A stretch of 59,640 nt of DNA, from NCBI RefSeq assembly GCF_001695625.1, contig NZ_MBPN01000022.1, positions 1 to 59,640 of the forward strand. The letters run 5' to 3'. Under the pieces are notes generated by a model that saw nothing but the letters and a program-made list of their open reading frames with translations, ran no database searches and had not been told where the DNA came from. Source of the stretch: Pseudomonas defluvii. Its GTDB lineage: Bacteria > Pseudomonadota > Gammaproteobacteria > Pseudomonadales > Pseudomonadaceae. Each line of letters opens with the position of its first letter. Position 1 is the first letter of the stretch. Position numbers and translations under genes: made by a program. This document shows positions 54,749 to 59,640 of the stretch, piece after piece.

Positions 54749-54938
54749 CGGCCGATTGTGTTGAAAAAGTCGGTCCTTCCAGACTGCCCTCGTACTTACA
54801 GCTGAAAATGCCTTTTTTGCGCGCAGCTACGCGAAATCCGAGCCTGGAATCCTCTGCTGAAAGTAAAGATTTCAATGTCAAGCGCGTACTTTTTTTGCCG
54901 TGGAAACGATGGCCGACTGTTTTCAACAGAATCGGCCG
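54749..54938. repeat. Inverted-repeat pair, candidate MITE or IS relic
   Basis: CGGCCGATT-G-TGTTGAAA at 54749-54766 and its complement TTTCAACAGAATCGGCCG at 54921-54938 match in 17 of 18 positions and enclose 154 bp. The reading frames in this stretch do not resemble known proteins. Imperfect terminal repeats around short non-coding DNA suggest a miniature element or the stump of an insertion sequence. The gap (54575-55372, about 800 bp) contains nothing else recognisable, apart from a promoter presumably serving the permease. Confidence 0.5.
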
Positions 54939-55372
54939 TTTTCAGTCGGTCGCGGCAGGCAGTAATTGTCCAATCCACTCTTCCCAGAGAGATCTCGCGG
55001 CCCTCGCCCCGAAACCTTCTCGGCCGCTTAAACCTTCCAAGCAATCCCCATCTGTTGCTGCTTTAGTAGAGTCCTCAAAAAACAAAATGATTCCACCTCG
55101 CCATTTCGTGACTGATTGGTTTTCACTGTGAGCGTTAAATTGGCACGTGTCGATATCAGGCACGGAGGTGGCGTGATCAGGCAACTGAATCGTCGGACTA
55201 GCCGGGTAAGGTGGCGCGTCTTTTCATAGAAATAACCACATCGCGATGATGGATTTGATAAGAACTGCAGCAATTGAAGGTTGCCATTTTTAGGAAGCGG
55301 CAGCAGGCAACAATGATGATCAATTGCCCTCATCAATTCGCTTAAATGTTGATCAGCAGAGAAAATAAACCA

Positions 55373-56773
55373 ATGGTTAGCCCGAGCTCCAAGGATTCGA
55401 ATGGCCAATTGGCGCAGGGCTTCAAGCCTCGTCACGTAACAATGCTCTCAATCGCCGGTATCATCGGCGCCGGTTTATTCGTTGGCTCAGGACATGCCAT
55501 TGCCGCTGCTGGCCCGGCGGTCCTGCTGGCCTATCTTTTCTCTGGCCTGCTCGTCGTCCTGGTCATGCGCATGCTCGGTGAAATGGCGGTGGCGAACCCG
55601 GACACAGGTTCGTTTTCCACCTATGCCGACCAGGCAATAGGTCGCTGGGCCGGCTTCACCATCGGTTGGCTGTACTGGTGGTTCTGGGTGCTGGTGATCC
55701 CTATCGAAGCACTGGCTGCCGGCCATGTTCTGAACCAGTGGTTCCCCCAGATCGATGCCTGGCTGTTCGCCCTGGTGTCGATCATTGCGTTGGTCATCAC
55801 CAATCTGTTCAGTGTCTCCAAGTACGGCGAATTCGAATTCTGGTTCGCCATGGCCAAGGTGGTGGCGATCATCGGTTTCATCGGCGTGGGTTTTGCCGTG
55901 TTGATGGGCTGGGTTCCCGATCGGGAAGTCAGCGGATTAAGCGGCCTGATGGCCGAGCATGGCGGATTTGCCCCCAACGGACTGTCGGCGGTAGTCGGTG
56001 CTTTCATCACCATCATGTTCAGCTTCATTGGTACTGAAGCGGTCACCATCGCCGCCGCCGAATCCGACAATCCGTCGCAGAATATTGCCAAGGCCACCCG
56101 TTCGGTGATCTGGCGCATCGGCGTGTTCTACCTGTTGTCGATTTTCGTGGTCATCTCCGTGGTGCCTTGGAACGATCCGCTGCTGGCCCAGGTAGGCTCC
56201 TACCAGCGGGCACTGGAAATCATGAACATTCCTCACGCCAAGTTCATGGTGGACGTGGTGGTGCTGATCGCGGTGGCCAGTTGCATGAACTCCTCGATCT
56301 ACATTGCCTCGCGCATGCTGTATTCGCTGGGCCGCCGTGGCGATGCACCAAAGGCGCTGAAGGCGACTTCCTCCGAAGGCGTGCCGCGAGCAGCCGTCAT
56401 CGCTAGCACCGTGCTGGGCGCAGGGATCACAGTATGGAGCTACTTCATGCCCGCCGGGCTGTTTGAGTTCCTGCTGGCCAGTTCCGGCGCGATTGCCTTG
56501 GTGGTGTACCTGGCCATTGCGGTTTCGCAACTGCGCATGCGCCGGATGTTGCGTCGGCAGAACATCGAGCTGACCTTTCGCATGTGGCTATTTCCGTGGC
56601 TCACCTGGTTGGTGATCGTGTTCATCTGCGCGGCACTGGCTGTGATGATGGCCACCCCTGAACACCGTACCGAAGTGAGCACGACTATTGGACTGGCGCT
56701 GGCGATTTCCTTTATCGGTCTTGTGACATCGCGTGAGCCTGCGCAGGCTGCAAGAGCGACATCGGTGGGATAA
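55373..56773 (+). CDS. Amino acid / GABA permease (APC superfamily)
   Basis: The 466-residue, 12-TM transporter shows GFKPRHVTMLSIAGIIGAGLFVGSG, the family signature for substrate-binding TM1, GEMAVANPDTGSFSTYADQAIGRWAGF, and FIGTEAVTIAAAESDNP. The sequence is of the AAT family near GabP and AnsP; substrate (GABA or another amino acid) cannot be told. ATG 55373 was chosen because residues before it have no family match; an ATG at 55346 adds nine residues. A regulator of the GlxA type follows 108 bp downstream. Confidence 0.92.
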   Translation: MVSPSSKDSNGQLAQGFKPRHVTMLSIAGIIGAGLFVGSGHAIAAAGPAVLLAYLFSGLLVVLVMRMLGEMAVANPDTGSFSTYADQAIGRWAGFTIGWLYWWFWVLVIPIEALAAGHVLNQWFPQIDAWLFALVSIIALVITNLFSVSKYGEFEFWFAMAKVVAIIGFIGVGFAVLMGWVPDREVSGLSGLMAEHGGFAPNGLSAVVGAFITIMFSFIGTEAVTIAAAESDNPSQNIAKATRSVIWRIGVFYLLSIFVVISVVPWNDPLLAQVGSYQRALEIMNIPHAKFMVDVVVLIAVASCMNSSIYIASRMLYSLGRRGDAPKALKATSSEGVPRAAVIASTVLGAGITVWSYFMPAGLFEFLLASSGAIALVVYLAIAVSQLRMRRMLRRQNIELTFRMWLFPWLTWLVIVFICAALAVMMATPEHRTEVSTTIGLALAISFIGLVTSREPAQAARATSVG

Positions 56774-56881
56774 CACAAAGGCATTTGCGTCGAATTTAAT
56801 ACTTGCGGGCGCAAAGACCAGGAGCAGCACAAGCTCCCGCGTCTCAGGCTGTAATCGCTTTTTGTGAGGACATGACCCCCG

Positions 56882-57997
56882 ATGTCATCGAACTCTATCG
56901 TTTCCGACCGTGCAACTACCCAATCAGTTGGTTTTCTGCTGCTGGATAAATTCACATTGATGTCCTTGGCGTCCGCCGTAGAGCCCCTGCGCATGGCCAA
57001 TCAGTTGTCGGGGCGAGAGCTGTATCGCTGGCATACGTTCAGCCCCGGTGGAGAGCCCGTCTGGGCCAGTGACGGCATGCCGATTACGCCGGATGGTTCG
57101 TGGAACAATCCGTTGGTGGCGGACACAGTAATCGTGTGCGGTGGTATTGGAATCCAGAGTGCAATTACTCGCGAGCACGTCACCTGGCTGCGAGCTTTGG
57201 CGCGTAAATCCAAGCGATTGGGAGCGGTGTGCACCGGTAGCTGGTTGCTCGCCGAAGCAGGGCTGCTCGACGGGTACGAGTGTAGTGTGCATTGGGAATG
57301 TTTGGCGGCCATGCAGGAAGCTTTTCCGCGAGTCAGCATCAGCGCGAGCCTCTTTACCCTCGACCGGAACCGATTCACAAGCTCCGGCGGAACAGCGCCA
57401 ATGGACATGATGTTGCACCTGATCGGCCGCGATCATGGCCGTGAACTGTCAGCTGCCATTTCGGATATGTTTGTCTACGAGCGCATCCGCAATGAACAAG
57501 ACCATCAGCGCATTCCACTTAGGCATGTACTAGGGACTCATCAACCCAAGCTGCAGGAGATCGTCGCGTTGATGGAAGCTTATCTTGAGGAGCCGCTCGA
57601 CTTGGATAAGCTCGCAGAATACGTTGATCTGTCTCGTCGACAGCTAGAACGGCTATTTCAGAAATATCTGAACTGTACGCCGTCACGCTACTACTTGAGA
57701 TTACGCCTTATTCGAGCGCGACAACTGCTTAAGCAAACGTCATTGTCGATCATAGCGTTGGCATATCTATGCGGTTTCGTGTCCACACCGCATTTCTCCA
57801 AATGCTATCGCGAGTACTTTGGTGTTCCACCAAGCGACGAACGTTCAGGCTCTGAAATGAGTCGCATACCGGCAACGCTTGCGACTACGCGACAGTCATC
57901 GACCAGACCGCTGACAGCGCTCGATCAAGCACGAAACGAATCGAGTTTTGCCAGTGTTCGGACGATTGATCGTTCGAATTTTGGCGAATTGTGCTGA
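56882..57997 (+). CDS. GlxA-family AraC-type regulator with DJ-1/PfpI domain
   Basis: The 371-residue protein has an N-terminal DJ-1/PfpI-like domain (about 15-180) with nucleophile-like Cys in GAVCTGSWLLAEAGLLDG, and a C-terminal AraC double helix-turn-helix (about 215-318: LDKLAEYVDLSRRQLERLFQKYLN and ALAYLCGFVSTPHFSKCYREYFG). This group includes ArgR, CdhR and GbdR of Pseudomonas, which sense arginine, carnitine and glycine betaine. A flexible Ser/Thr/Arg-rich tail of about 45 residues follows the DNA-binding region. It probably activates the upstream permease gene. The 3' half is AT-richer than neighbours. Confidence 0.9.
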   Translation: MSSNSIVSDRATTQSVGFLLLDKFTLMSLASAVEPLRMANQLSGRELYRWHTFSPGGEPVWASDGMPITPDGSWNNPLVADTVIVCGGIGIQSAITREHVTWLRALARKSKRLGAVCTGSWLLAEAGLLDGYECSVHWECLAAMQEAFPRVSISASLFTLDRNRFTSSGGTAPMDMMLHLIGRDHGRELSAAISDMFVYERIRNEQDHQRIPLRHVLGTHQPKLQEIVALMEAYLEEPLDLDKLAEYVDLSRRQLERLFQKYLNCTPSRYYLRLRLIRARQLLKQTSLSIIALAYLCGFVSTPHFSKCYREYFGVPPSDERSGSEMSRIPATLATTRQSSTRPLTALDQARNESSFASVRTIDRSNFGELC

Positions 57998-58062
57998 TCG
58001 GCCATCCCTGCCGCCCCCGTAGTACCTGGGTTTACTCAATAAGATCACGCAGGAGATTTGAC

Positions 58063-59184
58063 GTGCACATTGGTGTTCCTCTCGAAACCCAGACGGGTGA
58101 AACACGGGTTGCTGCAACCCCGGAAACCATCAAGAAACTGATCGGCCAGGGTCATAAGGTCACTGTGCAAAGCGGCGCCGGCATTAATGCCAGTGTTGTC
58201 GACAGTGCTTATGAAGCGGCAGGCGCAACCATTGGCAGCGCCAGCGATGCGTTTGGTGCAGAGCTGATTCTTAAAGTGGTCGCGCCCAGCGACAGCGAGC
58301 TGGCGCTGATCAAGCGAGGCACCGCTGTGGTGGGCATGCTCAACCCGTTTAGCAATGAAACCATCGCCAAGATGGCTGAGTGCGGCATCACCGCGTTCGC
58401 GCTGGAGGCTGCACCACGTACCTCCCGTGCTCAAAGCCTGGATGTGCTGTCCTCGCAAGCCAACATTGCCGGCTATAAAGCCGTGCTGCTGGCCGCGCAC
58501 TACTACCCGCGCTTCATGCCGATGCTGATGACCGCTGCGGGCACCGTAAAAGCGGCACGCGTGCTGATTCTTGGTGCCGGCGTTGCCGGTTTGCAGGCGA
58601 TTGCGACGGCCAAACGCCTGGGTGCAGTGATCGAAGCGTCCGATGTGCGTCCTGCGGTAAAAGAGCAGATCGAATCCCTCGGCGCCAAGTTCGTCGACGT
58701 GCCCTACGAGACCGACGAAGAGCGTGAATGCGCCGTCGGTGTCGGCGGCTACGCGCGGCCCATGCCGGCCAGCTGGATGCAGCGCCAGGCCGTGGCCGTG
58801 CACGAACGCGCCAAGCAGGCAGATATCGTCATTACCACCGCGCTGATTCCGGGCCGCAAGGCGCCGACGCTGTTGAGCGCGGATACCGTGGCGCAGATGA
58901 AGCCAGGCTCGGTGGTCATTGACCTCGCGGCAGCCCAGGGTGGCAACTGCCCGCTGACCGTGGCCGATCAGGTGGTTGTCGCAAACGGCGTGACCATTGT
59001 CGGTCCGACCAACCTGGCCGGCGCGGTCGCGGCGGACGCTTCGGCGCTGTACGCCCGCAACCTGCTGGACTTCCTGAAACTGGTGCTCACTAAGGAAGGC
59101 CAGTTCGACATCAACCTTGAAGACGATATTGTCGCCGCGTGCCTGATGTGCCGCGATGGCCAGATCGTGCGCAAGAACGGCTGA
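58063..59184 (+). CDS. pntAA: NAD(P) transhydrogenase subunit alpha, part 1
   Basis: The 373-residue soluble NAD(H)-binding domain I of the proton-translocating transhydrogenase begins at GTG 58063, with AGGAG seven bases ahead; reading frames extending to 57991 run into the preceding gene. Motifs: N-terminal [19 protein letters not shown] and the Rossmann loop [24 protein letters not shown]. The membrane part of the alpha subunit is encoded by the next gene, the three-gene layout common in Pseudomonas. It converts NADH + NADP+ to NADPH with proton entry. Confidence 0.96.
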   Translation: MHIGVPLETQTGETRVAATPETIKKLIGQGHKVTVQSGAGINASVVDSAYEAAGATIGSASDAFGAELILKVVAPSDSELALIKRGTAVVGMLNPFSNETIAKMAECGITAFALEAAPRTSRAQSLDVLSSQANIAGYKAVLLAAHYYPRFMPMLMTAAGTVKAARVLILGAGVAGLQAIATAKRLGAVIEASDVRPAVKEQIESLGAKFVDVPYETDEERECAVGVGGYARPMPASWMQRQAVAVHERAKQADIVITTALIPGRKAPTLLSADTVAQMKPGSVVIDLAAAQGGNCPLTVADQVVVANGVTIVGPTNLAGAVAADASALYARNLLDFLKLVLTKEGQFDINLEDDIVAACLMCRDGQIVRKNG

Positions 59185-59195
59185 GGATAAAAACA

Positions 59196-59537
59196 ATGGA
59201 AGACATGCTGATCTCTCACGGTATCTACAACCTGATCATCTTCGTGCTGGCCATCTACGTCGGCTACCACGTGGTCTGGAACGTGACACCTGCACTGCAC
59301 ACCCCGCTGATGGCCGTTACCAATGCCATCTCGGCTATCGTCATTGTCGGTGCCATGCTGGCCGCTGCACTTACCGTGACCCCGCTGGGCAAAACCATGG
59401 GCACCCTGGCCGTGGTGCTGGCGGCGGTCAACGTGTTTGGTGGCTTCCTGGTCACCCGGCGCATGCTGGAAATGTTCAAGAAGAAAGCGGCTCCAGCAAA
59501 GGCTCCGGCAGCCAAGGCCGAGGTGCAACAAGCATGA
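59196..59537 (+). CDS. pntAB: NAD(P) transhydrogenase subunit alpha, part 2 (membrane)
   Basis: A 113-residue membrane protein with three TM segments: [19 protein letters not shown], then [19 protein letters not shown], then [22 protein letters not shown]. It is followed by an Ala/Lys/Pro tail. [13 protein letters not shown] is a strong family motif. The ATG at 59196 lies 11 bp after the pntAA stop. Confidence 0.95.
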   Translation: MEDMLISHGIYNLIIFVLAIYVGYHVVWNVTPALHTPLMAVTNAISAIVIVGAMLAAALTVTPLGKTMGTLAVVLAAVNVFGGFLVTRRMLEMFKKKAAPAKAPAAKAEVQQA

Positions 59538-59640
59538 GCATGAACCTGGTAACACTTCTCTATCTTGTCGCCTCGGTATGTTTCATCCAGGCCCTCAAAG
59601 GCCTGTCGCACCCGACCACGTCGCGCCGCGGTAATCTGTT
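59534..59640 (+). CDS. pntB: NAD(P) transhydrogenase subunit beta, 5' part
   Basis: From ATG 59534 (overlapping the pntAB stop by four bases) the frame is open to the window edge (35 residues): [20 protein letters not shown] followed by [14 protein letters not shown]. This is the start of PntB, the NADP-binding and proton-channel subunit. It is truncated only by the end of the window. Confidence 0.92.
   Translation, partial: MSMNLVTLLYLVASVCFIQALKGLSHPTTSRRGNL

Noticed and set aside
54597..55435. Several overlapping frames of 60-150 residues on both strands
   Set aside because: None has a good start signal or family motif; they run across the inverted-repeat element and the permease promoter.

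Overview
The window looks like chromosome of a Pseudomonas, most likely of the putida/fluorescens lineages. The evidence is high GC, a mexE-mexF-oprN efflux operon near hppD, an SfnB sulfur-acquisition oxidoreductase, a split pntAA-pntAB-pntB transhydrogenase, an EAL protein with a CSS periplasmic sensor, a PctA-like amino-acid chemoreceptor and many LysR/AraC regulators. All of this comes from reading protein motifs; no search was run. I saw no tRNA, rRNA, CRISPR array or intact insertion sequence.

Region 1 (1-16.3 kb) is backbone-like: a partial rarD, a CSS-EAL phosphodiesterase, hppD with a clear terminator, an orphan CSS sensor lacking its EAL domain, a DJ-1/PfpI protein, a yeast-type cytosine-deaminase-like enzyme, a histidine-kinase-like protein whose phospho-accepting His is Gln, a HEAT/TPR membrane protein, mexEF-oprN with two nod-box-like sites upstream, and a divergent SDR/LysR pair.

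Region 2 (16.3-23.5 kb) concerns PQQ. It holds the deletion-scarred remains of a membrane PQQ glucose-type dehydrogenase, an AraC/FeaR-like regulator, a secreted quinohemoprotein alcohol dehydrogenase, a MetA-pathway-type outer-membrane protein, and a TonB receptor resembling the E. coli PQQ importer YncD/PqqU. The genes would fit periplasmic alcohol oxidation with scavenged or self-made PQQ. A Fic-domain protein on the other strand closes this block.

Region 3 (25.4-45.0 kb) is the most novel part. It carries a luciferase-like flavin oxidoreductase, a small tautomerase, an acyl-CoA-dehydrogenase-fold monooxygenase, a flavin reductase, a second (non-ubiquinone-context) chorismate lyase, a MexHI-OpmD-like efflux pump, ArsR and TetR regulators, a double left-handed-beta-helix acyltransferase, a MurG/UGT-like glycosyltransferase, a 723-residue protein with class II terpene-cyclase hallmarks (DxDD plus QDGGF-type repeats), RmlB, RmlA and an SGNH esterase. 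Promoters of at least four transcription units share one operator, GTAC-N10-GTAC, sometimes preceded by GTAC-N15. One copy is a perfect 7-bp-arm palindrome between the TetR gene and the divergent reductase/chorismate-lyase operon. I infer one coordinated pathway for a glycosylated metabolite, possibly built on 4-hydroxybenzoate, with its own export pump. The product is unknown to me.

Region 4 (45.0-59.6 kb) is mixed backbone: a LysR/quinone-oxidoreductase divergent pair, a lipoprotein whose upstream region contains a 13-base C/G homopolymer, OmpW, SfnB, a cupin protein, a small unknown protein, an amino-acid chemoreceptor, a GNAT acetyltransferase, a non-coding stretch with an inverted-repeat pair that looks like a mobile-element relic, an APC permease, a GlxA-type regulator and the pnt operon, which runs off the right edge.
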